Shown here: positions 51,723-59,884 of the stretch, one piece after another
How positions within the stretch are numbered: the stretch's first letter is position 1
How the letters are laid out: each line of letters starts with the position of its first letter
NCBI RefSeq assembly: GCF_000526335.1
Contig: NZ_JAFW01000001.1
Coordinates: 1,922,001 to 1,986,000 of the forward strand
Length of the DNA: 64,000 nucleotides
Source of the DNA: Arthrobacter sp. 31Y
Lineage (GTDB): Bacteria > Actinomycetota > Actinomycetes > Actinomycetales > Micrococcaceae
Reading direction: 5' to 3'
The notes under the pieces: model-generated
The model's database searches: none
Seen by the model: the letters and a program-made list of their open reading frames with translations, nothing else
Told to the model about the DNA's origin: nothing
Translations under genes and position numbers: made by a program

Positions 51723-53198
51723 ATGACCTCGTTACTGACTCCCGATACCCCGGTGGAAAGCGTTCCGGCGCCGGCACGGCAAACGCCGCCGACCGCCGTC
51801 GAACGTTTCCGTCCACAGGCCCGACGGCGGCTGGTCCGGGCCGATTTTCTCGGAGCACTGGGGTGGTTGTCCGGTGTGGCGGCGGTAACCCTGTGGCTGG
51901 CCGACGGCGGCGCGACCGGGTTCTCTTCGCTCGCTGGAACAATGACGGCGCTGGGAATCGTGGCCGGCCTCATCGGCATGGACTTGGTCCTGCTGATGCT
52001 CCTACTGGCGGCCAGAATTCCGTTCATCGACAACACCATCGGCCATGATCGTGCCCTCGAAATCCACAAGAAACTGGGCAAGCCGGCGCTCTACTTACTC
52101 CTGGCCCACGGACTTTTCATCGCCATTGGATACGGCGCAGCGGAGGGACTCGACCCCATCAGCGAGTCGGTCTCCCTATGGGTCAACGTGCCTGACATGT
52201 GGCTCGCGTTCGTGTCCATGGCCCTGTTCATTGCCGTGGTGGTCACCTCGCTAGTGGCAGTCCGCCGCAAGTTCCCCTACGAATTTTGGTACGCAGTCCA
52301 CCTGCTCACCTATGCGGCTGTTGCGACCGCGATCCCCCATCAGTTCAGCGTGGGTGGGCTGTTCGCCGAGGGTACCTGGCAGCGTTGGTATTGGTTGGCC
52401 TTCTGCATCGCCACGGGCGCCGCCCTCCTCTTCTACCGCGTGTATCAGCCACTGGCCGCAAGCTTCCGGCATCAGCTCACCGTCAGCCGCGTGGTCCGCG
52501 TGGCGCCGGACGTTTTCAGTATTGAAATGACGGGCCGGCACCTCGAACGGCTGGCCGGATCCGGTGGGCGTTTCTTCTTCTGGAGGTTCCTCGCTGCCGG
52601 GCACTGGTGGCAGGCACACCCGTTCAGTTTGTCCGCGGAACCGGTCCTGGCCATGTCAGCGGCCCAAAAATCTGCGCGCCAAGGAAAACTGCGCATCACA
52701 GTCCGGAACCTCGGCGACGGCTCCGCACGCCTTGCGAAGATCAACCCCGGCACCAAGGTGGCCATTGAAGGACCCTACGGAATGTTCAGCACGGCGGCCA
52801 GAACCCGCAACAAGGTGGTGATGATCGGAGCCGGTGTTGGCATTACCCCGCTGCGGTCGCTCCTTGAATCCACGCCGTTCGAACCCGGCCAGGCCACCGT
52901 CCTCCTCCGCGGTCACGACGAATCCGAACTCTTCTTGGGGCAGGAAATCATGTCCCTGTGCCAGGCGCGTGGCGTCACGCTCTTCTACCTGACCGGCCCT
53001 CGATCCGGTGGCAATCACGCCTGGCTTCCCCAGTCGGCGGCCGCGGCTGGCTTCACGCTCAGCTCCTACGCACCACACATCGCCGACGCCGATGTTTACG
53101 TCTGCGGCCCAACTCCGTGGGCTGCCTCCGTCATCCGGGATGTGCAGTGGGCGGGTGTCCCGGCGGAACAACTCCACTACGAAAGGTTTGACTGGTGA
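51723..53198 (+). CDS. Ferric reductase-like membrane flavoprotein
   Basis: A 491-residue protein. The N-terminal half (about 40-250) has six hydrophobic segments of the ferric-reductase/cytochrome b type with candidate haem histidines in IGHDRALEIHKKLG, LAHGLF, WYAVHLLTY and IPHQF. The C-terminal half is a ferredoxin-reductase module: FAD site HPFSLSAEP (about 300), NAD(P) site VMIGAGVGITPLRSL (about 366-380) and YVCGPTPW (about 459-466). It would pass electrons from NAD(P)H across the membrane. Its stop overlaps the start of the FMN-binding protein gene, making them an operon with apbE. Confidence 0.9.
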   Translation: MTSLLTPDTPVESVPAPARQTPPTAVERFRPQARRRLVRADFLGALGWLSGVAAVTLWLADGGATGFSSLAGTMTALGIVAGLIGMDLVLLMLLLAARIPFIDNTIGHDRALEIHKKLGKPALYLLLAHGLFIAIGYGAAEGLDPISESVSLWVNVPDMWLAFVSMALFIAVVVTSLVAVRRKFPYEFWYAVHLLTYAAVATAIPHQFSVGGLFAEGTWQRWYWLAFCIATGAALLFYRVYQPLAASFRHQLTVSRVVRVAPDVFSIEMTGRHLERLAGSGGRFFFWRFLAAGHWWQAHPFSLSAEPVLAMSAAQKSARQGKLRITVRNLGDGSARLAKINPGTKVAIEGPYGMFSTAARTRNKVVMIGAGVGITPLRSLLESTPFEPGQATVLLRGHDESELFLGQEIMSLCQARGVTLFYLTGPRSGGNHAWLPQSAAAAGFTLSSYAPHIADADVYVCGPTPWAASVIRDVQWAGVPAEQLHYERFDW

Positions 53199-53701
53199 GG
53201 ATCAGAGCAGCAATGGCAACGGCCTTGGCATCTGCGGGCATCCTGCTGGCCGGCTGGCAATCTGGGGCGCACGTTGCCGAGACGGGCACCTCAACCACCA
53301 CCAGCCTGAGCAGCAGTGCGACGACCGGCGGATCAGCTGGCGGCGGCAGCGCGGGCTCCGGCGGCAGCACCGGCTCCAGCGGCACCACCGGCTCCAGCGG
53401 CAGCGCGGCGTCGGGAAGCACGACGGCGGCAACGTACGACGGCGCGTCAGTCCAGACCCGCTTCGGAACGGTCCAGGTGCAGGTGACCATCCAGGACGGC
53501 AAGATCACGGAAGTTACCCCGCTCCAGCTCACGGATGCCGAGCGGAAGTCGGCACAGATCAGCAGCCGCGCAGCTCCGGTGTTAAGGTCCGAAGTGATCC
53601 AAGCCCAGTCAGCCAACGTCCAAACCATCGGTGGGGCAACGGTCACCAGCGACGCTTACCTCACTTCGCTCCAGGCAGCCCTCGATGCAGCCAATTTCTA
53701 G
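53195..53701 (+). CDS. Exported FMN-binding domain protein
   Basis: A 168-residue protein with a signal-like start (MATALASAGILLAGW), a Ser/Gly/Thr linker (about residues 28-80) and an FMN_bind domain (about 85-165). The flavinylation motif is IGGATVTSDAY; in this family ApbE attaches FMN to the threonine of the S/TGAT-type sequence, here T of GGAT. It starts with GTG inside a GTGA overlap with the reductase gene. It probably takes electrons from that reductase outside the membrane. Confidence 0.88.
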   Translation: MRIRAAMATALASAGILLAGWQSGAHVAETGTSTTTSLSSSATTGGSAGGGSAGSGGSTGSSGTTGSSGSAASGSTTAATYDGASVQTRFGTVQVQVTIQDGKITEVTPLQLTDAERKSAQISSRAAPVLRSEVIQAQSANVQTIGGATVTSDAYLTSLQAALDAANF

Positions 53702-54476
53702 GGGCCAGCAGCTCCGTGCCCGGACCTTCCGCAGCATGGGCACCGTGGTGAGCTTAACGGTGGCGAGCAACAGATACGCCCAAACTGCCGTGGACGAGCT
53801 CGAGTCCGCCGTCGACGTTGTTGAAGGTATTTTCGCGCATCTTGACCTGACGTTCAGCCTGTACCGGGCAGGTTCGGAAGCGAGCCGACTGGCCCGCGGG
53901 GAGATCATGCTGGCCTACACGTCAGAGACCATGCAGGAACTCTATGCAGAGGCATCGGAGTGGCGGTTGGCAACGGACGGCGCCTTCACGTCCGAGCGTC
54001 CGGACGGCATCCTGGACCTTTCCGGGATCGTCAAGGCCCATGCGATGCGTGAGGCTGCGTTTTCGCTCCGCGCGCTTGGCCTGAGGAACTGGTGCCTGAA
54101 CACGGGCGGGGATGTGTTGGTGAGCGGGTCACCCGGGCCCACCGCTCATGAACCGTGGCTCGCCGGCATCGCTGACCCCTCGGATCGCAAGGCTTTGCTG
54201 GGGGCGTTCCCGTTGGCATCCAAGAGTGCGCTGGCGACGTCGGGCTCAGCCGAGCGGGGTGAACATATCTGGGCAATCGGCGGCGCAGCACCGGAGTTCG
54301 CACAGGTCTCGGTGGCGGCCAGCGACATCGTCACTGCGGATGTCCTTGCCACTGCGATCGTTGCCGGTGGCACCCGGACCTTGGATCAGGCCGTCGAAAA
54401 GTGGGGCGCGGACGTTCTGGCGGTACGCCGGGACGGCACCCTGCTGGCCACACCGGAGTTCAGGAACGCAGCCTAG
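53685..54476 (+). CDS. apbE: FAD:protein FMN transferase
   Basis: About 263 residues. ApbE moves FMN from FAD to a threonine of a target protein using Mg2+. Visible motifs: FRSMGTVVSLTV at the start, ILDLSGIVKAHAMREA (about 117-132; family DLGGIAKG), WCLNTGGDVLVSGSP (about 145-159), SALATSGSAERG, and DIVTADVLATAIVAGG. ATG at 53685 overlaps the FMN-binding gene by 17 bp; a GTG at 53631 would add 18 residues. Its natural target is the FMN-binding protein encoded just before it. It converges on, and overlaps by 4 bp, the SGNH hydrolase gene. Confidence 0.9.
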   Translation: MQPISRGQQLRARTFRSMGTVVSLTVASNRYAQTAVDELESAVDVVEGIFAHLDLTFSLYRAGSEASRLARGEIMLAYTSETMQELYAEASEWRLATDGAFTSERPDGILDLSGIVKAHAMREAAFSLRALGLRNWCLNTGGDVLVSGSPGPTAHEPWLAGIADPSDRKALLGAFPLASKSALATSGSAERGEHIWAIGGAAPEFAQVSVAASDIVTADVLATAIVAGGTRTLDQAVEKWGADVLAVRRDGTLLATPEFRNAA

Positions 54477-55237
54477 AGCGGCCGGATCAGCTCAGGGTAC
54501 TTGGGGCTCAAACCGTCGCCGGAGGACACTCCCCGCACACGACGGGCAACCCATGGAGCCGCAGATTCCCGGAACCAGCGTGCGTTGGCTTTCAATGCCT
54601 CCACACGATTCATGAGACGAACCGGCGCCAGCTCGGGAACCTCAATCACGTGCTCGTGTTCAAGCACATCCAGGACGCGCTTTGCCATATTGACGTGGCC
54701 GGCGGTGGACATGTGCATGCGGTCCTCACCCCAGAGGCGCCAATCGTCGTATTCATCGAACCGCCAATAGTCCACCAGCAGGGCACCATGGTTTTCTGCG
54801 ATTTCACGCACCAGCTCGTTGTAGATCGCAGTGCGTCCGCGCATCGCGCTGAAAACCTTGGAGCCTTTCGCATCAAAGCCCGTGAAGAGGACCACGGTGG
54901 CGCCCGACGCGCTCAACTTGGCAATGCCGGCGTCGTACTCCTCCAAAAGCGAGTCAATGTCGATCTTGGGCCGCAGGATGTCGTTCGCGCCCGCATACAT
55001 CGTCACCAACGTGGGCTGCATGGCTACGGCGGCATCAACCTGCTCAGCCATGATCTGCCGGAGCTTCCGGCCACGAATGGCCAAGTTGGCGTAGCCAAAG
55101 TCCGCGTTGCTGTGGGCCAGCTGCCCGGCGACGACGTCGGCCCAGCCGCGAACACCGTTGGGGCGGGCCGGATCGTCGTCTCCGACGCCCTCAGTGAACG
55201 AGTCCCCCAGGGCAACATAACGGGCAGAAAAATCCAT
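54473..55237 (-). CDS. SGNH/GDSL hydrolase, paralogue 1
   Basis: A 254-residue esterase-fold enzyme. Block I GDSFTEGVGDD (nucleophile Ser about residue 13), block III YAGANDIL (about 81-88) and block V WGEDRMHMSTAGH (about 178-190, catalytic Asp/His) are intact. No signal peptide, so cytoplasmic. It would hydrolyse an ester or acetyl group on an unknown substrate. Two close relatives lie at 56102 and 56923. MarR and YciI genes stand between. Confidence 0.9.
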   Translation of the reverse strand: MDFSARYVALGDSFTEGVGDDDPARPNGVRGWADVVAGQLAHSNADFGYANLAIRGRKLRQIMAEQVDAAVAMQPTLVTMYAGANDILRPKIDIDSLLEEYDAGIAKLSASGATVVLFTGFDAKGSKVFSAMRGRTAIYNELVREIAENHGALLVDYWRFDEYDDWRLWGEDRMHMSTAGHVNMAKRVLDVLEHEHVIEVPELAPVRLMNRVEALKANARWFRESAAPWVARRVRGVSSGDGLSPKYPELIRPL

Positions 55238-55290
55238 GCCGTCAGTCTGCCACTTCAGCGCTCGAGGTCACAAAGCACCCGTTGAGGTGA

Positions 55291-55770
55291 TTACGAGTCA
55301 CGGAGGATCCAGTGATTGTTGTCCAGGCGGGCCACGATTTTCTCGCCGATGCGGGCAAGATCCGCGACGTCGTCCGGGCTGAGCGAATCGAGCATCAGCG
55401 TCCGCACTGATTCCACGTGTCCCGGGGCGAGGGACACAATGGTGGACATGCCGGCGTCGGTCAGGTGCGCTACGGTCACACGGGCGTCGCCGGGGTGCGC
55501 CTGCCGTTCCACCCAGCCGCGTTTCTGCAGCTTGGTGACAACGTGGGAAAGGCGCGACAAGGAAGCACTCGTGCGCGCAGCGAGCTCACTCATGGGAAGG
55601 TAGCGGCCCTCTGTTTCGGAGAGCATCGCGAGCACGTTGTAATCGAACAAGGACAATTTGCCGGCCGACTGAAGCTGGGTATCCAACGCCGAGGGGAGCA
55701 AGGTGTTGATGCTCAGCAGGGCCAGCCAGGCACGGCGTTCGTCGGCGTTCAGCCAGCGGGGTTGAGTCAT
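55291..55770 (-). CDS. MarR family transcriptional regulator
   Basis: A 159-residue winged-helix protein: LSLFDYNVLAMLSETEGRYL (about 39-58), recognition helix region LAARTSASLSRLSHVVTKLQ (about 63-82) and wing RGWVERQAHPGDARVTVAHL (about 84-103). MarR dimers repress neighbouring genes and respond to small phenolic or oxidising compounds. It lies upstream of, and on the same strand as, SGNH paralogue 1 and is divergent from the YciI gene; either may be its target. Confidence 0.92.
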   Translation of the reverse strand: MTQPRWLNADERRAWLALLSINTLLPSALDTQLQSAGKLSLFDYNVLAMLSETEGRYLPMSELAARTSASLSRLSHVVTKLQKRGWVERQAHPGDARVTVAHLTDAGMSTIVSLAPGHVESVRTLMLDSLSPDDVADLARIGEKIVARLDNNHWILRDS

Positions 55771-55838
55771 GCCTCCATCTTATGAGAATTCGCTGCTTTC
55801 TTAGGTCCAGTCCCCGGCTCAGGCGATAGGCTGACGGC

Positions 55839-56126
55839 ATGTTTGTCGTCTCATTGACCTACAAAGTTCCCGACGAAATCGTCGACTTCCACCGCCCGGG
55901 CCATATGGCCTGGCTTAAGGAAGCGTTCGACGCCGGGACTTTCCTTGCGTCCGGACGTCGCGTCCCTGCCACCGGCGGTGTCCTGCTCTCCAAAGTGGAC
56001 AGGGCCACGCTCGATGCATCGTTGGCCGAGGACCCGTTCTACAGCAATGGCGTGGCCGAGTTCGAGATCATCGAATTCACTGCCACCAGCGTGGCTGAGG
56101 GTTACGAAAACCTGCTCGATACCTGA
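55839..56126 (+). CDS. YciI family protein
   Basis: A 95-residue dimeric alpha/beta-barrel protein: MFVVSLTYKVPDEIVDFHRP at the start, with the family's conserved histidine, and HMAWLKEAFDAGTFLASGRR. The conserved DPF appears as AEDPFYSNGVAEFEIIEF. YciI proteins may be small hydrolases or isomerases. Its end overlaps the convergent SGNH gene by 25 bp. Confidence 0.88.
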   Translation: MFVVSLTYKVPDEIVDFHRPGHMAWLKEAFDAGTFLASGRRVPATGGVLLSKVDRATLDASLAEDPFYSNGVAEFEIIEFTATSVAEGYENLLDT

Positions 56127-56926
56127 GGTCTCTGCGCTTTTGCTGTGCCCAGCCGCTCAGGCAGCACCACCGGCATGAGTTCCGGCCAGCGAGCCATCAG
56201 GTGGTCGCCGCTTGAGACGCCGCGGACCCGCCGCGAAAGCCATGGCCCGACGTCGCGTCTCAGCCACGCGACGTCGTCGGCGATGCTTTCGGTGCGGGTC
56301 CGCGGACGGGGAGCTGCGAACGTTGGCGATTGGAGCGTGTGCGGAGCCCTGAGGACCTCAAGGACTTTCTTGGCCATATAGCTGTGGCCCGGAGTGGCCA
56401 TGTGGAGGCGGTCGGGAGCCCACATGCGCGGATCCTGGAACTTCTCGAAACACCAATAATCCACCAGTAGCGTTTGGTACGTGGCTGCGATACGGCGAAT
56501 CTGGCGGTTGTAAATAGCGGTGCGCACTTTGAGCGGTTCGAGCAACGGCGACAGGGGAACGTTGTAGCCGGTGAATAAGAGGACTGTGGCGCCACTGGCC
56601 TTGAGCCGCCTCACTGCTTCTTCGTAATCGCGCATGAGTTTGGCCATGTTGAGCCTTGCCATGAGGAGGTCGTTGCCGCCGGCGTAGAAACTGACCAGCG
56701 TGGGCTTCATGGCAAGGGCCGGCTCAATTTGTTCGTCGATGATGCGTTGAAGGCGCCGGCCCCGGATGGCCAAGTTGGCGTATTGGACGGTTGGATCGTG
56801 CCGTGCCAGTTCTTCGGCCACGCGGTCTGCCCAGCCCCGGCAGTTGTTGGGCAGCCGCAAATCGTTGTCGCCTACGCCCTCGGTGAAGGAATCACCGAGG
56901 GCCACAAACTTGATCTGTTCCGTCAC
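56102..56926 (-). CDS. SGNH/GDSL hydrolase, paralogue 2
   Basis: About 274 residues. Block I GDSFTEGVGDN, block III YAGGNDLL, block V WAPDRLHMATPGH. GTG at 56926 is preferred over the open-frame start at 56992, because it forms a GTGA overlap with the stop of the next SGNH gene and has AGAGG at suitable spacing. The C-terminal region keeps LSRRVRGVSSGDHLMARWPE, a tail also present in paralogue 1 (RRVRGVSSGDGLSPKYPE). Substrate unknown. Confidence 0.88.
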   Translation of the reverse strand: MTEQIKFVALGDSFTEGVGDNDLRLPNNCRGWADRVAEELARHDPTVQYANLAIRGRRLQRIIDEQIEPALAMKPTLVSFYAGGNDLLMARLNMAKLMRDYEEAVRRLKASGATVLLFTGYNVPLSPLLEPLKVRTAIYNRQIRRIAATYQTLLVDYWCFEKFQDPRMWAPDRLHMATPGHSYMAKKVLEVLRAPHTLQSPTFAAPRPRTRTESIADDVAWLRRDVGPWLSRRVRGVSSGDHLMARWPELMPVVLPERLGTAKAQRPQVSSRFS

Positions 56927-57753
56927 TTCAACGCCTCTTCCATGAGTTTCTTCAAACCGCCTTTGCGTGGCACCTTCACGGGTTCCGGCCACCGGGGGCT
57001 CAACGTGTCACCGAGAGTGACGCCCCGCAGTTTGCGCCCGAACAGCGGCACCACCCAGTCATTGACCCATCGGCGCTGCCGGCGTTCCCATTCGCGCACG
57101 GACATGCGGGTGGGCGGGCCCCATTCCTTCGGGGAGATCTTGTGGGGGACGTTGAGGTGGTCCAGGACTTGAGCGGCCAAGTACTTGTGGCCGGCTTTGG
57201 ACATGTGGAGTCGGTCCGGTGCCCACATCCGTTTGTCCTTGTAGGCGTCGAAGCACCAGTAGTCCACCAGGACGGCGTCATATCTGGCAGCAATATCGCG
57301 GACTCTCTGGTTGTAGAGAGTATTCCGCTTCTTGAAGGGTTCCAGGACCGCGGACACTTTCACATCAAAGCCCGTGAACAGAACCAGGGTGGCGCCGGTT
57401 TCGCTCAGGCGCGCTACCAGCAATTCGTAATCACTGAGGAGCGCCTCCATATCGGTGCCGAAATCGAGGATGTCATTACCGCCGGCATACAGCGTGATGA
57501 GCGTTGGCTCCATGGCGATGGCGGGCTCCAGCTGTTCATCGATGATGTGCCGGAGCCTCTTGCTGCGCACGGCCAAATTGGCGTACTCCCAGCCGGGCTG
57601 ATCCTTGGCCAACTTCTCGGCAACCCGGTCCGCCCATCCGCGGACCCCGTTGGGCAGGACCTTGCTTGGATCCCCAACGCCTTCGGTGAAGGAGTCCCCG
57701 ATGGCGACATAACGCCGTCGAACATTACTCCGGTCCCCGAGTTCCTCCCGCAC
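56923..57753 (-). CDS. SGNH/GDSL hydrolase, paralogue 3
   Basis: A 276-residue member. Block I GDSFTEGVGDPS, block III YAGGNDILDFG, block V WAPDRLHMSKAGH, and a tail with GRKLRGVTLGDTLSPRWPEP. It is upstream of paralogue 2 and coupled to it through the GTGA overlap. A KKGLKKLMEEALK-like basic end distinguishes it. All three keep the full catalytic triad and so are presumably active on different substrates. Confidence 0.88.
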   Translation of the reverse strand: MREELGDRSNVRRRYVAIGDSFTEGVGDPSKVLPNGVRGWADRVAEKLAKDQPGWEYANLAVRSKRLRHIIDEQLEPAIAMEPTLITLYAGGNDILDFGTDMEALLSDYELLVARLSETGATLVLFTGFDVKVSAVLEPFKKRNTLYNQRVRDIAARYDAVLVDYWCFDAYKDKRMWAPDRLHMSKAGHKYLAAQVLDHLNVPHKISPKEWGPPTRMSVREWERRQRRWVNDWVVPLFGRKLRGVTLGDTLSPRWPEPVKVPRKGGLKKLMEEALK

Positions 57754-57810
57754 CCCAGCGACGCTACCCGCCCCCGGTTACACCAGGGCCAACCCCAAGT
57801 GAACAAGCCA

Positions 57811-57985
57811 ACGGGATGTGAAAGAGCGATCGCCTGAAGCACGAGGGAAGTGATAGAGCGTCAGCCTGAAGCACGAGGGACGTGAAAGAGCGATCGGGAG
57901 GGCGGGTGGCGGGCATCTGGCAGCGTGCGTCAAAGCGACGAAGGAGCAGCACGCCGAGGATGGCCGCCACCCGGCCGTCCAACCG
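57811..57985. repeat. 32-bp-period repeat with conserved flank, copy 2
   Basis: Units at 57811-57840, 57841-57872 (32 bp) and 57873-57898 share ACGAGGGA and AAAGAGCGAT/ATAGAGCGT. The flank to about 57985 (GGTGGCGGG, GCGTCAAAG, CCGAGGATGGCCGCC) parallels the copy at 50355. It fills the 250-bp gap between SGNH paralogue 3 and the siderophore reductase gene. Confidence 0.7.
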
Positions 57986-58006
57986 CGGCGGACCAACGGC
58001 GCAGGC

Positions 58007-59062
58007 TTAGCCCTCTGCTTTGCCTCGTCGCCAGTAGCCCATGAAGGCCACTTGCTTACGGTCGATGCCAACATCCCGAACCAAGTACCGCCGCATTTCC
58101 TTGATGACGAACGCTTCACCGGCGATCCAGGCGTAGAACGGTAGGGCACCGGCCGGCAGCGTGGGGTTCTTGCTGGCTTCGATGGCTGCGGTGTCCATGC
58201 GCTGCGGGGTTTCCCAGAGGATTTCCTGGTCCACGTTGACGTCTTCGGGCTCGGGACCGGCGGCGGTCCCGGTGCCCTTGATGCCTACCCAGCCCGGAAC
58301 CGGAACAGCTTTGGCTACGGCTTCCTTGAGGAGTTCGCCGTGGGGACGGGAGCGTCCGATGGCGGCACCGCGGGCAAGCCAAGTGATTTCGATATCGGCC
58401 GCGGTGTTGATGTCCTGGAAGTCGCCGGCTGCGGGCACTTCGAGGAACGCGTGGCCGGTCATGTCGGCGGGCAGGCTTTCGAGGATGGCGCTGATGGCGG
58501 GGACCGCGGTTTCGTCGCCGGCCAGGAGCACGCGCTGGGCCAGGCCCGGACGCCATTCGATGCCGCCGTAGGCGCCGGCCGTGGTGCACTGCGCTGCCCG
58601 GTTGTTGGGGCCGATGATGGTGAGGGCGTCTCCCGGTTTCGCGGCAAGGGCCCAGTTGGCTGCGGGTCCGCCATGCCCGGCGTCGTCGAAGTGCATGACG
58701 AAGTCGATGTCGATCTCGGGGTACACAGCATCGAGGCGCTCGGAGCGGACGGTGTAGGTGCGCATGTCACCCCGGACGGATGGGTCCATGGCCAACCATT
58801 CCTGGTACCAGCCGGCCTGTTCCATCTTGAAGACAGGCAGCGGAATGATGTTGCCGGATGCGTCGCGCGACGGAATCATCAGCTTCACGCGGAGGTCCAG
58901 GGTGTCTCCGGCAACGCCAAAGTCACGCAGGGAGTAGCCGCCAAACGTGATGCGGCGGAAGCTGGAGCTGAGCTCCTGCACGGCCGTCACGGTGACGTCG
59001 AAGGCGAGGGTCATGGGCTCCACGGCGGCGCTTGCTTTTGCCTGGGTCGGTTGTGCACTCAT
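58007..59062 (-). CDS. Siderophore-interacting protein (NAD(P)H-dependent ferric-siderophore reductase)
   Basis: A 351-residue FAD protein of the ViuB/SIP family, which releases iron from imported ferric siderophores by reduction. RMRTYTVR-type FAD binding appears as GDMRTYTVRSERLD (about 127-140), the phosphate region as PGDALTIIGPNN (about 173-184), and the C-terminal FYAWIAGEAFVIKEMRRYL (about 318-336) is diagnostic. ATG at 59062 forms an ATGA overlap with the ATPase stop; the longer open frame upstream lies within the ATPase gene. It is the last gene of the uptake operon. Confidence 0.93.
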   Translation of the reverse strand: MSAQPTQAKASAAVEPMTLAFDVTVTAVQELSSSFRRITFGGYSLRDFGVAGDTLDLRVKLMIPSRDASGNIIPLPVFKMEQAGWYQEWLAMDPSVRGDMRTYTVRSERLDAVYPEIDIDFVMHFDDAGHGGPAANWALAAKPGDALTIIGPNNRAAQCTTAGAYGGIEWRPGLAQRVLLAGDETAVPAISAILESLPADMTGHAFLEVPAAGDFQDINTAADIEITWLARGAAIGRSRPHGELLKEAVAKAVPVPGWVGIKGTGTAAGPEPEDVNVDQEILWETPQRMDTAAIEASKNPTLPAGALPFYAWIAGEAFVIKEMRRYLVRDVGIDRKQVAFMGYWRRGKAEG

Positions 59063-59883
59063 GAGGCGATCTCCAGTTCGTTGGTTGAAGCGGGCTGTGC
59101 GTGGTGGCGTCCGATGGGGACGATCAGCGGGGTGCCTGAGATGGGGTCCGGAACCACTCGGGATTCCAGGCCGAAGACGTTGAAAACGAGTTCCTCGGTG
59201 ACCACTCTGGGTGCTGGTCCTTCGGCCACGATGCACCCGCCTTTCATGGCAATGACGTGGTCCGCGTAGCGGGCTGCGAGATTGAGGTCGTGGAGCACGA
59301 TTGCCACGGTGGTGCCGCGGCTTCGGTTGAGGTCCGTGATCAGGTCCAGGACTTCCACCTGGTGTGCCAGGTCAAGGTAGGTGGTGGGTTCATCGAGCAG
59401 CAGGACGTCGGTTTCCTGGGCGAGGGCCATGGCTATCCAGACTCGCTGACGCTGCCCGCCGGACAGTTCGTCGATGCTGCGGTCAGCGAGTTCCAGCGTG
59501 GAGGTGGCGTCGAGCGCGCGCTGCACCGCGGCGTCGTCGGCGGCTGACCAGCTGCGGAAGAAGCCTTGGTGCGGGTAGCGGCCGCGCCCTACGAGGTCGC
59601 GCACGGTGATGCCGTCCGGCGCGGTGGGGTGCTGCGGGAGCAGGCCGAGAGTGCGCGCCAGTTCGCGGGCCGGCCGGGTGTGGATGTCCTTGCCGTCGAG
59701 CGTCACGGATCCGCCGGCTGGCTTCAGGAGGCGCGAGAGGCCGCGCAGGAGCGTGGACTTGCCGCAGGCGTTGGCGCCCACGATCATGGTCACTTTGCCC
59801 TCAGGGATCTCGGTGGTGAGTCCCTCCACCACCTTGCGTGCCTCGTACTGGAGTGTGAGGTCCTTGGCATTAAGGATGGCCAT
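59059..59883 (-). CDS. Iron-siderophore ABC transporter ATP-binding protein (FecE/FepC type)
   Basis: A 274-residue ATPase. Walker A GANACGKST (about 37-45), signature LSGGQRQRVWIAMALAQ (about 140-156), Walker B DVLLLDEPTTYLDL (about 159-172) and switch His in VLHDLNLAARYADH. GxNACGKST is common in FecE proteins. ATG at 59883 follows AAGGAGG, one nt from the stop of the permease gene. Powers uptake with the two FecCD permeases. Confidence 0.95.
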   Translation of the reverse strand: MAILNAKDLTLQYEARKVVEGLTTEIPEGKVTMIVGANACGKSTLLRGLSRLLKPAGGSVTLDGKDIHTRPARELARTLGLLPQHPTAPDGITVRDLVGRGRYPHQGFFRSWSAADDAAVQRALDATSTLELADRSIDELSGGQRQRVWIAMALAQETDVLLLDEPTTYLDLAHQVEVLDLITDLNRSRGTTVAIVLHDLNLAARYADHVIAMKGGCIVAEGPAPRVVTEELVFNVFGLESRVVPDPISGTPLIVPIGRHHAQPASTNELEIAS

Positions 59884-59884
59884 G

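Noticed and set aside
53202..53650. Minus-strand frames opposite the Ser/Gly/Thr linker of the FMN-binding protein
   Set aside because: They arise from the low-complexity linker codons; the plus-strand gene has coupled start and stop signals and the FMN_bind motif.
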